64,000 bases of DNA from Streptomyces virginiae (GTDB lineage Bacteria > Actinomycetota > Actinomycetes > Streptomycetales > Streptomycetaceae). Both the position numbers and the translations under genes were made by a program. Positions 25,391-34,368 of the stretch are shown in pieces (positions within the stretch are counted from its first letter, which is position 1; each line of letters starts with the position of its first letter). Location of the stretch: contig NZ_JOAK01000031.1 of assembly GCF_000720455.1 (NCBI RefSeq), positions 1 to 64,000 of the forward strand, given 5' to 3'. The notes beneath the pieces were generated by a model that was not told where the DNA came from, did not search any database, and saw only the letters and a list, made by a program, of their open reading frames with translations.

Positions 25391-27460
25391 ATGCCCGTGA
25401 CCCGCCGCCGCTTCGCGGCCCTGCTCACCGTGCTGACAGCCGGCACCACCGGCGTGCTCTCCGTACTCTCCGTGGCTTCCGGCCAGCAGACCGCCGCCGG
25501 GGCCGCCCAGGAGAAGAACCCGACCGTCGTCCAGCCCGCGAGCGTCACCTCCGGGTCGGTCGTCCAGGTCGTCGCGCACCCCGACGACGACCTGTTCTTC
25601 ATGAACCCCGACCTCAGCCGCTCCCTGAGCTCCGGCACCCAGGTCACCACCGCCTACCTCACGTCCGGCGAGTCCGACGGCCGCAACGAGGCGCACGGCA
25701 ACGCCGCCAAGGACCCCGAACAGCCCGCCGACCGCGCCCACTACGCGGAGGCCCGGCAGAACGGCATACGCTCCGCCTACGCCCAGATGGCCACCGGCGA
25801 CCGCACCAGCGCGTGGCGGCGTACGGTCGTGCCCACCGCCGGCGGTGGCCGCGCCGAGGTCGACGTCCTCATAGCGAAGCCGCAGGTCAACCTGGTGTGG
25901 CTGATGCTGCGCGAGGCCCGCACCACCGGCGAGGACACCCCCGAGAGCCTGCGCGGCCTGTGGAACGGCCGGATACCCGCGCTGGAGTCCCAGCTGACCA
26001 CCGGGACCCCGGTCAAGCAGGGCTTCTCGTACACGAAGGACCAGCTGGTACAGGCGATAGCCGGGGTCCTGGAGCAGTACCGGCCCACGACGGTACGGAT
26101 GCAGGACCCGACGCCCGGCCGGTACGGGGAGAACGGCCGCTACACCGACCACCAGGACCACATGTACGGCGCCCGCTTCGTGCAGGCCGCCACCGCCGCC
26201 TACGCCCAACAGGTGCAGCGGCGGCCGCACTTCTCGGTGCAGAGCTACCTCGGCTACCACAACAGCACGCTCCCGCACTCGCTGGACCCGCAGACGGCCG
26301 AGACGAAGACCGGCTACCTGCGGACCTACGCCTGGCAGGACCACCAGGACTACTGCGGCAGCCCCTCGGGCTGCGGCGACCGCAAGGTCGCGGGCAACCC
26401 GACCGGGCGCAACTGGGCCCAGTCGCTGCGCTACACCCGCGCCGACAACGCGTCCTGGCTGACGGAGGGGACCCCCGGCCGGCTCTGGGCGTTCACGGTG
26501 CTGGACGGCCGCATGGCGTACTGGACGCGCGGCGCGGGCGGCGTCTGGGAGAAGCCGGTCTTCCTCGCGGGCACGGGCATCGACCCGGGCGCGACCGCCG
26601 CCCGGCTGCCCGACGGCCGCGTCGCCGTCCTCGCCACCCGTACCGTCCTCGGCCCCGCCCCCTCGGACTACCGGCGCGAGGTCGTGTACGCCGTCCAGGT
26701 CGCGCCCGACGGGCCGTTCGGCGCGTGGCAGTCGCTCGGCACCCCCGAGAAGGGCGACGACGACGGCACCTCGGCGATCAGCGCGCCCGCGGTCGGCGTG
26801 GACGGACGGGGCCTGCTCACGGTCTACCTCCGCGACTCGCGGCGCACGCTGCGCGCCACCGCCCAGCAGCCGGACGGCGGTTTCTCGCCCTGGCAGCGAC
26901 TGGGCGGCGAGGACCTGCAGAGCGACCCGGTCACGGCGGTCGACTCCGCCGGGCGGCGGCACGTGTACGCGACGACCACGACATCGGTGCTGGCCTGGAC
27001 CCAGGCCGGCCCGGACGGCCCGCTGCGCGGGCCCTCCCCGACGGGCCTGCCGGCCACGACGGTCCCGCTGACGGCGTCCCCGGACGGCGCGGGCGTCCGC
27101 CTGTACTTCCGGCGGCCCGACTCGGGTGTGGTGCGTACCGCCGTGGTCACGGCGGGGCCCGCGACCAGGCCGCAGGTGTCCAGCGTCACGGAGGCGGGCG
27201 GCCGGGCCGGCTACGGCGCGGTCGGCGCGGCGGGCCGCCACGTGGCGGGCCGCGCGGACAGCGGCACGGTCAGCACTTCGGGCCTCGGCGGCCCGCCGGC
27301 CTGGGCGGAATCCCGCATGCTCTTCGCGGGCGCCCCGGCAGCCGTCCGGGAACCCGACGGCACCACCACCACGACGGTCCTCGGCCTGGACGCCGAACTC
27401 CACACCTCCACCACCCCCGCCACCCCCACCCGCCCCACCTGGCACCGCGCGACCCGCTGA
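25391..27460 (+). CDS. Tat-exported PIG-L deacetylase with beta-propeller-like C-terminus
   Basis: A 689-residue paralogue of the preceding protein without the cytoplasmic repeat region and membrane anchor. The N-terminus is a twin-arginine-type signal (TRRRFAALLTVLTAGTTG). The PIG-L domain starts about residue 57 (VVQVVAHPDDDLFFMNPD), keeps YTDHQDHMYGARFV with its conserved histidines, and is followed by the same repeat domain (about 350-689). It should be free in the extracellular space, whereas the neighbour is anchored. The start ATG has a weak ribosome binding site; the stop is only 4 bases from the convergent gene at 27465. Confidence 0.88.
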   Translation: MPVTRRRFAALLTVLTAGTTGVLSVLSVASGQQTAAGAAQEKNPTVVQPASVTSGSVVQVVAHPDDDLFFMNPDLSRSLSSGTQVTTAYLTSGESDGRNEAHGNAAKDPEQPADRAHYAEARQNGIRSAYAQMATGDRTSAWRRTVVPTAGGGRAEVDVLIAKPQVNLVWLMLREARTTGEDTPESLRGLWNGRIPALESQLTTGTPVKQGFSYTKDQLVQAIAGVLEQYRPTTVRMQDPTPGRYGENGRYTDHQDHMYGARFVQAATAAYAQQVQRRPHFSVQSYLGYHNSTLPHSLDPQTAETKTGYLRTYAWQDHQDYCGSPSGCGDRKVAGNPTGRNWAQSLRYTRADNASWLTEGTPGRLWAFTVLDGRMAYWTRGAGGVWEKPVFLAGTGIDPGATAARLPDGRVAVLATRTVLGPAPSDYRREVVYAVQVAPDGPFGAWQSLGTPEKGDDDGTSAISAPAVGVDGRGLLTVYLRDSRRTLRATAQQPDGGFSPWQRLGGEDLQSDPVTAVDSAGRRHVYATTTTSVLAWTQAGPDGPLRGPSPTGLPATTVPLTASPDGAGVRLYFRRPDSGVVRTAVVTAGPATRPQVSSVTEAGGRAGYGAVGAAGRHVAGRADSGTVSTSGLGGPPAWAESRMLFAGAPAAVREPDGTTTTTVLGLDAELHTSTTPATPTRPTWHRATR

Positions 27461-27464
27461 CGGC

Positions 27465-28130
27465 CTAGCTGGCGGCCGGCAGGAGGGCGTGGATGCGGTC
27501 GGGGGTCCAGGTGCCGGCGGCGCCGGGGCAGGTGGAGAGGTATTCGGCGGTGTCCTGTCGCGTCCAGGGGCCGGAGTCCAGGAGGCCGGTGGCCAGGTGG
27601 CGCAGGTACGCGGCGGACGGGGTGCGCAGTTCGACGTCGCGGAGGGTCCACGGCGCGGTGAAGGTCACCACGGGGATCCCGTCGATCGTGCCCGGGCAGA
27701 CGAGGGTCTCGTAGCGGCCGGGGCCGAGGGCGTGGCGGCCGTCCCGCAGGACGGTCGTGAGGTCGAGGTCCGCGCACGGTTCCCGGGCCATCTCCTGCGC
27801 GGCGATGTCGGACAGCTGGCCGGTGGTCACCAGGTGGGCCCGCCCGCGGAGCCGGCCGGGGGCGGTGGGGTCGTAGTAGCCGCGTCCGCCGGTCCACACC
27901 AGGGACTCGGTGGCGAAGTACAGCCGGCCGTCGAGCTCGACCGGGACCGAGCGCTCGGGCGCCCGCCGGTCGCGGCAGCCCGGGTGGGCGTGCGTCGCCC
28001 CCGGCGGGGTGCCGCCGGCGATGTACGCGGCGAGGCGGTCCATGTGCATGTTGGAGCCGTAGGAGGCGTACCAGACGTGCTCGGGGGCGGGGATCGCCCG
28101 GGTGAGCGGACGAACGGTGTGTACGGCCAT
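27465..28130 (-). CDS. Gamma-glutamylcyclotransferase-fold protein
   Basis: A 221-residue protein with the signature of the gamma-glutamylcyclotransferase superfamily at its N-terminus (VWYASYGSNMHMDRLAAYI, about residues 19-37). A C-terminal part with RDVELRTPSAAYLRHLATGL is typical of a Streptomyces family often misannotated as histone deacetylase. The reaction is uncertain. The ATG at 28130 has AGGA 9-12 bases upstream. It is transcribed alone. Confidence 0.75.
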   Translation of the reverse strand: MAVHTVRPLTRAIPAPEHVWYASYGSNMHMDRLAAYIAGGTPPGATHAHPGCRDRRAPERSVPVELDGRLYFATESLVWTGGRGYYDPTAPGRLRGRAHLVTTGQLSDIAAQEMAREPCADLDLTTVLRDGRHALGPGRYETLVCPGTIDGIPVVTFTAPWTLRDVELRTPSAAYLRHLATGLLDSGPWTRQDTAEYLSTCPGAAGTWTPDRIHALLPAAS

Positions 28131-28293
28131 GCACGGGTCCTCGGGGCTGCGCGGTACGGCTTCCACCCGTTCGCCTGCACGCGCCGGGCGGATCGTATGC
28201 GACGTACCGGGCAAAGTTCTCCCCAAGGTCTGGGCACGCCGCGGGGGCGGCCGACGTCTCCGTCGGGCCGCCCCCGCGCCACGGGCCGCCGGA

Positions 28294-28548
28294 TCAGGCA
28301 CCCAGGTGGTTGCCCTTCGCCCACTCGTGCTCGCCGTCCGTGACGCAGCTGGAGGTGTAGACCGGGCCCGTGAAGCCGGGCTTGGTGGCGGGCACCGCGG
28401 CGAGCGAGGAGCAGTTCGACGAGAAGCCCGCGCGACCGCCGGAGAAGTAGTCGATGTCGACCCCGTCGTTGGCCAGAGCGGCACCGGCCCCGCCCAGCAG
28501 GATGCCGGCGGCCAGGACGGACGCGGTGACAGCAGAACGAATACGCAT
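28294..28548 (-). CDS. Small secreted protein
   Basis: An 84-residue exported peptide. The signal peptide (MRIRSAVTASVLAAGILLGG, cleavage expected after GAALA) leaves a mature part of about 58 residues with two cysteines that could form a disulphide (SSNCSSL and TSSCVTDG). AGGGGAG lies close to the ATG. The family is common in Streptomyces but has no function I know. Confidence 0.78.
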   Translation of the reverse strand: MRIRSAVTASVLAAGILLGGAGAALANDGVDIDYFSGGRAGFSSNCSSLAAVPATKPGFTGPVYTSSCVTDGEHEWAKGNHLGA

Positions 28549-28684
28549 GACTCCCCTAAGGATCTGTGGAACGACGACGCGCTGGTCGATGTGCGCGTCG
28601 GCCGGTCCAACGCCTGGGGGCACCGCCGGGAACGGCAGTTCACTCCAATGCCTGCGGCTTTATCGTTTCGACAATTCGCGCCCC

Positions 28685-29509
28685 CTACGCGCCCCCCTTG
28701 TGCGCCCCCTGGGGCCGGGGGTGGAGCGCCACCGGCAGCCGGTCGAGCGCGATGCCGAACTCGGCGCGGTAGGCGGCCCGTACCTCCTCGTCGGTGGCCA
28801 GCTCCTCCTCCGTGCGCTCGCCGTCCGCGGAGGTGCTGATGAGGGTGCGGTCCCGCAGGGTGATCCGGCCGCCGTCCTCGGTGAGCCGGGAACAGACCGG
28901 GCCCCTGGTGAAACCGGACTCCGGGCTGGTGCCGTGCCACCAGGCGCCGGTCCGGAAGTCGGCGAGCACCCGGGGGCGCGCCTCCAGCCGGTACGCGGGC
29001 ACGCCGTCGCGCAGCACGTCGAGATCCCCCGCCGCAGCGTCCCCGGCCGCCGCCCTGACGAGGAACACCCCGCCGGGGTCCTTCTGCTCGCCCGGATCGT
29101 CCAGGTCGAGCGGGTGCACACTGTGCTCGCCGAAGCCCACGTCGGCGAGCCAGCGCCCGTCGACGCGCAGCGCGAGGTGGTCGTACGGAATGCCCGGCAC
29201 ACCGTCCTTGCCGTACACCCGCGCCTGGAGGAGCTCCACCCGGTACCCGAGGGTGCCCAGCAACCGGGCGAACCCGGCGTTCAGTTCGTAGCAGATGCCA
29301 CCACGCCCGCCGGTCACGAGCTTGTCGAACACGGCGTCCGGGGTGAGCGCGATGTCCTCGCCGAGGTGGATCGCCAGGTTCTCGAACGGCACGGTGCGCA
29401 GATGGCGCAGGTGCAGCTCGCGCAGCGATGCGGCCGTCGCCCGCGCGGGCCGCGCCACCCCCAGTCGCCGCAGGTAGGCATCGGTCCGGACGTCGTCGAG
29501 AGGCTCCAT
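28685..29509 (-). CDS. nat: Arylamine N-acetyltransferase
   Basis: A 274-residue NAT-family enzyme transferring acetyl from CoA to arylamines, hydrazines or an amide-forming intermediate. The catalytic triad is visible: Cys in RGGICYELNAGF (about residue 72), His in YDHLALRVDG (about 110) and Asp in WLADVGFG (about 125). Length fits the family. The ATG at 29509 begins MEPLDDVRTDAYLRRLG. Before element integration this gene would have been the immediate downstream neighbour of glnA2. Confidence 0.93.
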   Translation of the reverse strand: MEPLDDVRTDAYLRRLGVARPARATAASLRELHLRHLRTVPFENLAIHLGEDIALTPDAVFDKLVTGGRGGICYELNAGFARLLGTLGYRVELLQARVYGKDGVPGIPYDHLALRVDGRWLADVGFGEHSVHPLDLDDPGEQKDPGGVFLVRAAAGDAAAGDLDVLRDGVPAYRLEARPRVLADFRTGAWWHGTSPESGFTRGPVCSRLTEDGGRITLRDRTLISTSADGERTEEELATDEEVRAAYRAEFGIALDRLPVALHPRPQGAHKGGA

Positions 29510-29577
29510 GCCCCCACTCTCCCCACCCCACGGCCCCGACACCATGCGCCATTGGACCTAGGCCCCGCCCCGAACGA

Positions 29578-29612
29578 CTCCGGGCCGGCGGTCGACGACC
29601 ACCGGCCCGGAG
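29578..29612. terminator. Original glnA2 terminator, left flank
   Basis: CTCCGGGCCGG/CCGGCCCGGAG arms with an inner GGTC/GACC stem, 18 bases beyond the stop of the truncated glnA2 fragment. A diverged copy at 47624-47660 follows intact glnA2. Confidence 0.8.
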
Positions 29613-29629
29613 CATCGGATGCCCTGCCC

Positions 29630-29717
29630 CTACAGCACCGGGAGGTTCTTGCGGAGTTCGAAGGCCGTGACCTCCGAGCGGTATTCCTCCCACTCCTGCT
29701 TCTTGTTGCGCAGGAAG
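29630..29717 (-). pseudogene. Displaced 3' end of glnA2 (left attachment site)
   Basis: Encodes only the last 28 residues of a type-I glutamine synthetase (LRNKKQEWEEYRSEVTAFEL plus the last eight residues, then TAG). It matches 47696-47782 over 87 bases with two mismatches, including 51 identical bases (29667-29717). The sequence stops matching abruptly at 29717. It is the chromosomal tail cut from glnA2 by integration; it has no start and is not expressed as a gene. Confidence 0.92.
29631..29717. repeat. Attachment-site direct repeat, left (att core)
   Basis: Left copy of the att repeat; mismatches to the right copy at 29636 and 29666 only. The crossover most likely falls in the 51-base identical block 29667-29717. 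Three perfect 11-base units GACGGCCCGGG (29822-29854) just inside the element may be integrase arm sites. The rest of 29718-29930 shows no gene. Confidence 0.88.
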
Positions 29718-29930
29718 TCATACGGCGCATTGGCCACCTGCGAGGTCGGCCTCCGGCTCCCCGCGGACCAGGGTCAAGCTGTCCGCTGTTGGTCGTTGGT
29801 GGTGGCCCCGGGCCGCCTCTCGACGGCCCGGGGACGGCCCGGGGACGGCCCGGGATCAACCGCCTCGTCGGCGGATTTCAGGTGACAAGACAGCCTGCCG
29901 ATCACAGCACGCCAGGGCACGCGCCCCGCA

Positions 29931-30230
29931 TCACTCGGCGTCGCTGCGCTCCAGAACCAAGCCAACGGACCCGTCTTCCAGACCGTTGCTGTCCTCAAGG
30001 TGGAGATGGCTTCCATCGGGAACGCCGTCTTTGGCCAACACGAGCAGATGGCCGGCCAGCGTCCTGAGCCCAGCGGCGTTCGCCTCGATGACGATCTCGC
30101 TGCCTAGGTTCCGTACCTCGATCCGCGCATCCTCCTCCCACGTGAAGACCTGCGCTACACCGTCGGTCAGGGCCCTGACGTGAGTGCTCTCGATTGGCAC
30201 GCTAGGTTCGAAGGTCATGCCAGACATCAT
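29931..30230 (-). CDS. Imm32-like immunity protein candidate
   Basis: A 99-residue acidic protein. The segment NAAGLRTLAGHLLVLAKDGV followed by GSHLHLEDSNGL and a Gly-Ser-Val ending resembles the Imm32 family of polymorphic-toxin immunity proteins, judged from memory. No toxin gene is recognisable beside it; the upstream neighbour on the same strand is the restriction endonuclease. Starts at 30230, 30227 and 30218 are all possible. The family call is tentative. Confidence 0.5.
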   Translation of the reverse strand: MMSGMTFEPSVPIESTHVRALTDGVAQVFTWEEDARIEVRNLGSEIVIEANAAGLRTLAGHLLVLAKDGVPDGSHLHLEDSNGLEDGSVGLVLERSDAE

Positions 30231-30352
30231 GCTGCTTCCCAGACACGGCTCCAGAAGCCCCGTACGCTCACGGCATAGCAGCAGTTGAGCGGCTTTGCGA
30301 TGGCCTGGATGGGCTCCCCAGTCCACGGACAGGCCGCGCGCCGCATCGGCAC

Positions 30353-31654
30353 CTACTCCAGCAGGATCTCCTCTGGCCGGCGGTTGGTGACCGAGGTTTC
30401 ACGGACACGCAGTATGTGCACGATGCAGGCTTCAAGGTCGCCACCGTGACCGTCACGGGCCATGCTCCTCAGCTCTCGCGCCAAGTCCAGCCCGTTGACC
30501 AGAACGATCGGGTACTGATCCTCAACCATCTCGGTCTGCGCCGGTACGGAGTAGGCCCCGGTCGTGACGTAGACGCCGATCCAGCCGCGCCGGAGGCGGG
30601 CCACGACACGAGCGATTTGGTCGGCAGACACGACGTGGTCGAGACGGACGCACTTCGCCTGACCAAGGACAACGAGGCTCGTGCCAGCCAGTCCACTGCC
30701 GATGTCGAGCCTTCCGACGAAGTCAGCCCCTCCATCACCAGACCGCTGGGTCAGCCACCCTTCGAGATAACTGTTCCCTGCACCCCGCAGAACGCGCGCG
30801 GCGACCGCGGAGGCAACAGCCTCAAAATCATGCTTGCGCCCGTCGAAGTATTTATAGATCAGCTCCAGATCCTTGGCTTCGGCAGTACCCGGCTTCGGCC
30901 GCTGCTCGGGCACCTTGGTCACCTTGGCCCGAGCAACCCGCCGGCGGAGTCGCGGAAGCTCCGAGCTACCATTCTTGACCCACTCCCGCCATGCTCGTGG
31001 AGCCAGTTCGAGCGCCTTGGCGTCGCTCAGATCTTTGTCCCGGCGGGAGTGGATCCACTCCCAAGAGACCTTGTCGTCCTCGTCGGTGAGGTCGAGCAGG
31101 GCGATGTCGTACACGTAGTTGGTGAACGTGGTGTGGTCACTGCCACCCCACTGCACCAGGCGTTCGGCACGCTCGATGATGCCCAGCCCGCAGAACTCGA
31201 CGTGCCCCTTGACCTTCCCGCTGCGCGACACTGCCCGGAACAGCAGCAGGGGGACAGCGCCAGCTCGTTCCTCAGGGGTGTGCCCCTGGTGTCCTGCGAA
31301 AGCATCGAGCAGGGCGGCGTTCCCGATGGTCCTACCCGGCTCGACTGTGGTGGTGGCCTTTTGATCGCCGAAGTAGCGGACGTGCCCGTTGTCCATGTCA
31401 AACACGTCGTGCCAGGGCGTCTGCTCGGTACCGGCCTTCCAGGGGCTTGACCGCACAAGGATCACAGGTCGCCTCTCTCCATCAGGAGCACGAACCTTCG
31501 CCATGCCGTTGATGCCGGCCTCCAGCAGAGCCCGTGGCAGGTTGGGTGAGTGGGTCACGTGGTGGAAGTTGGGGTATCCCTCCAGCTCCGCTGGCTTCGG
31601 GTCCTTCCCCGTGGCGTACCGAAAGACCTGACCAACACGCAACTGACCACCCAC
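30353..31654 (-). CDS. Methylation-dependent restriction endonuclease, AspBHI/Mrr type
   Basis: A 433-residue nuclease. The N-terminal half (SPNLPRALLEAGINGMAKVR, then WHDVFDMDNGHVRYFGDQK) resembles the AspBHI-type recognition domain that reads modified cytosine. The C-terminal half is a Mrr-like catalytic domain: GDGGADFVGRLDIG (metal-binding Asp) and VVLGQAKC (the QxK motif), about residues 308-338. Such enzymes cut DNA carrying 5-methyl- or hydroxymethyl-cytosine and act as type IV defence. The GTG start has AGGGGG upstream. It is divergent from the DUF262 gene across 279 bases without other genes. Confidence 0.75.
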   Translation of the reverse strand: MGGQLRVGQVFRYATGKDPKPAELEGYPNFHHVTHSPNLPRALLEAGINGMAKVRAPDGERRPVILVRSSPWKAGTEQTPWHDVFDMDNGHVRYFGDQKATTTVEPGRTIGNAALLDAFAGHQGHTPEERAGAVPLLLFRAVSRSGKVKGHVEFCGLGIIERAERLVQWGGSDHTTFTNYVYDIALLDLTDEDDKVSWEWIHSRRDKDLSDAKALELAPRAWREWVKNGSSELPRLRRRVARAKVTKVPEQRPKPGTAEAKDLELIYKYFDGRKHDFEAVASAVAARVLRGAGNSYLEGWLTQRSGDGGADFVGRLDIGSGLAGTSLVVLGQAKCVRLDHVVSADQIARVVARLRRGWIGVYVTTGAYSVPAQTEMVEDQYPIVLVNGLDLARELRSMARDGHGGDLEACIVHILRVRETSVTNRRPEEILLE

Positions 31655-31933
31655 GTGTCCCCCTTGGCAGTGATATGACGATCGTCGACACGGTAGTGGC
31701 CCTCACTGACAAGAGCGCACTGAGGCCGCGCCTGTCGCTACGGACGGTGATACGTGCGGATAGATGCGGGGGCTGCTGTGCCTCTCGGTCATCTCCGAGT
31801 TCCCTCGCACGGCACACAGACGCAGCCAGGCTGGGTTCAGCAACTACCTGCAAGCAGCTCCGTGGATGACTACCATTCACCCCACCAAGCAGTCGCGCAG
31901 GTTGCGAACGCACCTTCAGGGCGGGGAGAGTAA

Positions 31934-33436
31934 ATGAAAATGGAGCCGCGCAGCATGGCGCTCGATAAGGTATTTAAGCGCCGCGGCCGATACGACATCC
32001 CTGACTGGCAGCGGGATGAGGTGTGGTCGCCTCAGCAAAAGAGACTGCTTATCGACTCCATCCTGAACGGCTGGAAGCTCCCGAAGTTCTACTTCGCCAA
32101 GACGTCTAGCGATCCCGATGAGTTCGATGTCGTGGATGGGCAGCAGCGTCTTGCTACGATCTGGGAGTTCTTCGAGGACAAATTGCAACTCTCGGAGGAT
32201 TCCGCTAAGCGCTTCGGAGGTTCCACCTACTCAGGCCTCCCCGACACCATCACCGACGACTTCGATGATTTCGAGATCCAGTACGACGAGATCACCGAAG
32301 CTTCCGATAATGACATCCAGGAATTCTTCCAGCGACTCCAGGCTGGAAAGAGCCTTACGGCCGCCGAGCGACTCAACTCGGTAAACAGCAATCTGACGCG
32401 TTTCGCGCGCAAGTTGGCCACCCATGAATTCTTCTCCAAAAAGGTGGCGAGCAACAACACGCGGAAAGCCTACTTCGACATGTCACTGAAGGCCCTCGCT
32501 CTTGAGCTTGAGGGATTCGACGTAAGCCTCCGCTACGACGAACTTAAGGCCCTCTCTGATTCGCAGAGCAGCTTCGGGGAGACCTCCGAAGTAGCCAAGA
32601 GGCTTCTCAACACACTCGACTACCTGAACCGCGCCTTCCCCGAAAAGAGTTCCTCGCTTCGCAACAGAAGCACAATTCAGTCGTTCATCACCTTGGCAGC
32701 CGTAATCGTGGCCCGGGGGAATTCTACGGGAACCGAGCAGAAGCTCCACGCGTTTTGCAATGACTTCATTACGGAGCTGGCTAAGCAGAACGAGCTGGGA
32801 ACGAAGGCGACAGATACCTCGTACCTTAAATACCAGCGCACACTTTCCGCCAACGTCAAGTCTGGCGCAAAGGAACGGCATGAAATCCTGTTGCGAAAGC
32901 TGCTGATCTCCGATCCGTCATGGATGAACATCCTGTCCTTGCAGGAGACATCGGCCACGACCCTGCGTGAAGAGATCGATAACCTGGGGAAGCGGATTAG
33001 CGACCTCATCTCACTCAAGAACGATCAGTACTCCGCCAAAAATGGGAGCGACTTCTTCAAGCCCACAAATAGGACCTTTGGCGCGATGACTTCAATTCGC
33101 CAACCAATCGAGAACTTCGAGGCATATTCGAAGCTCATCGGAGATCTATACTTCACACTGCGAGAGGGTCCTGGGAGTAGGCTCCCCAACGATGTCGCGC
33201 CTGCATCATTCATCGATGTGAATCTCCTGCGCACTGGCCTCCAGCACGATGTCGACCACGGTAAGGCGGGAGCGGTTGCCAGTAAGCGGCGGAAAATCGG
33301 CGAAGCCTTTGCCCGCTACGCCTCCGGGGAAACGGCTCCTGGCGCGCTAGCTCCCGAACGATTCCCTCTAGTCCAGGCTGCGCTCCTTCGGGCTATTGCC
33401 GACGACCTTGAAGCGCTTGACGTAGAAGTGCTCTAG
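31934..33436 (+). CDS. DUF262 (ParB/Srx-like fold) defence-type protein
   Basis: A 500-residue protein with an N-terminal DUF262 domain: YDIPDWQRDEVWSPQQKRLL, then FDVVDGQQRLATIWEFF, whose DGQQR motif is the nucleotide-binding/nuclease signature of GmrS- and BrxU-related proteins. The rest (about 200-500) is helical and lacks an obvious DUF1524 HNH nuclease, so a GmrSD-type second activity is not seen. Base composition is clearly lower in G+C (some 60-base lines about half) than the neighbours, with less Streptomyces-like codon use, a sign of recent transfer. GGGGAG lies 5 bases before the ATG. The gap 33437-33904 after it contains no convincing gene. Confidence 0.82.
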   Translation: MKMEPRSMALDKVFKRRGRYDIPDWQRDEVWSPQQKRLLIDSILNGWKLPKFYFAKTSSDPDEFDVVDGQQRLATIWEFFEDKLQLSEDSAKRFGGSTYSGLPDTITDDFDDFEIQYDEITEASDNDIQEFFQRLQAGKSLTAAERLNSVNSNLTRFARKLATHEFFSKKVASNNTRKAYFDMSLKALALELEGFDVSLRYDELKALSDSQSSFGETSEVAKRLLNTLDYLNRAFPEKSSSLRNRSTIQSFITLAAVIVARGNSTGTEQKLHAFCNDFITELAKQNELGTKATDTSYLKYQRTLSANVKSGAKERHEILLRKLLISDPSWMNILSLQETSATTLREEIDNLGKRISDLISLKNDQYSAKNGSDFFKPTNRTFGAMTSIRQPIENFEAYSKLIGDLYFTLREGPGSRLPNDVAPASFIDVNLLRTGLQHDVDHGKAGAVASKRRKIGEAFARYASGETAPGALAPERFPLVQAALLRAIADDLEALDVEVL

Positions 33437-33904
33437 GCGCGAGTTCCCGCCGGCCAGCGGGTAGCGATTCGGTGGAACCTTAGCTTTCGATCCCACGGTC
33501 CCGCCCAGAATTGACCCCTGCTCCCTATCCCGTCTGCCGCCGACCCGAACGACAGGACGCCAGGACCCGTATCTGCTCGCTCTGCCTGGGTCGACGGCAG
33601 GCGGGATGGGGGCCCTACCTTCACCACGATGCTGCCCCCAGTCGCCCATGGCTCCTCCATTCCGGAGCCTGAGCCCGCCACCGGAGGCATCGTCCTGCCC
33701 TGCACCTCGCAGACCCATCCTGGTCGCGTCGTGTTTCTTCCTGCCCATCAACCCAACCGTTGTGGGCGGTCAACCGTGATCTCTGGAAGCCTCTAAGAAG
33801 GGGCCCACAATCGGCGTTCTTCCCTCTGAACAGTGACGTGCGAAGCTGGAGCGCGCGAATGCGACCAGGCGCCACCGCGCATGCGGCGGAAGAAGGAGGA
33901 AAGC

Positions 33905-34342
33905 GTGACGAACCCCAGCCCTCGCGGGACGTACTTGACGATCTCTGAGGCTCTGCGGGCAAGAATCGCCGAGGGAGCATACCCCGATGGCCTTCCGTCC
34001 GAAGCGGAGATCGGGCGGGAGTTCGGCGTGGCCCGGACGACCGTCCGTCGCGCGCTTCGCACTCTGGAGGAAGCCGGCGACGTGACCACCGTCGCCGGGG
34101 TCGGCCGCCAGGTCGGCGGTGGGACACAGGTGGCGCCGTACAAGCGGATCATGACGGACCTGCTGGACCGCATCCGGACGGGCGAACTGCCCGCCGGCGC
34201 TCGTCTCCCAAGCGAGGCAGAACTCTCCGAGTCCTACGGCGTCGCGCGGGGCACTGTTCGTCGCGCCGTGCACGAGCTGGAAGCCGCAGGACACATTCAA
34301 GCTAGGCACGGAGTCGGGCGGTTCGTGAGCCCGACGTCCTGA
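33905..34342 (+). CDS. GntR-type regulator with two tandem winged helices
   Basis: A 145-residue protein made of two GntR winged-helix domains in series: residues about 10-70 (PSEAEIGREFGVARTTVRRA) and about 78-145 (LPSEAELSESYGVARGTVRR). No effector-binding domain (UTRA/FCD) follows, so it may bind paired operators constitutively. In Streptomyces plasmids and AICEs a GntR protein (KorSA, TraR) represses transfer and replication genes. The GTG at 33905 is fixed by a near-perfect AAGGAGG 5 bases upstream. Confidence 0.85.
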   Translation: MTNPSPRGTYLTISEALRARIAEGAYPDGLPSEAEIGREFGVARTTVRRALRTLEEAGDVTTVAGVGRQVGGGTQVAPYKRIMTDLLDRIRTGELPAGARLPSEAELSESYGVARGTVRRAVHELEAAGHIQARHGVGRFVSPTS

Positions 34343-34368
34343 ACCTCGACAGCTGGGAAGGCACTGAC

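Noticed and set aside
29630..29717. Separate small gene ending like glutamine synthetase
   Set aside because: It has no start and stops matching glnA2 abruptly at the att boundary; it is the displaced chromosomal tail.
29560..29720. tRNA gene as attachment site
   Set aside because: No cloverleaf or TPsiC-like GTTCRANYC arrangement is visible; the repeat is clearly the glnA2 3' coding end.
33368..33751. 127-residue minus-strand frame in the gap after the DUF262 gene
   Set aside because: It overlaps the end of the DUF262 gene, has low-complexity Gly/Arg content and no good ribosome binding site; the gap looks non-coding.
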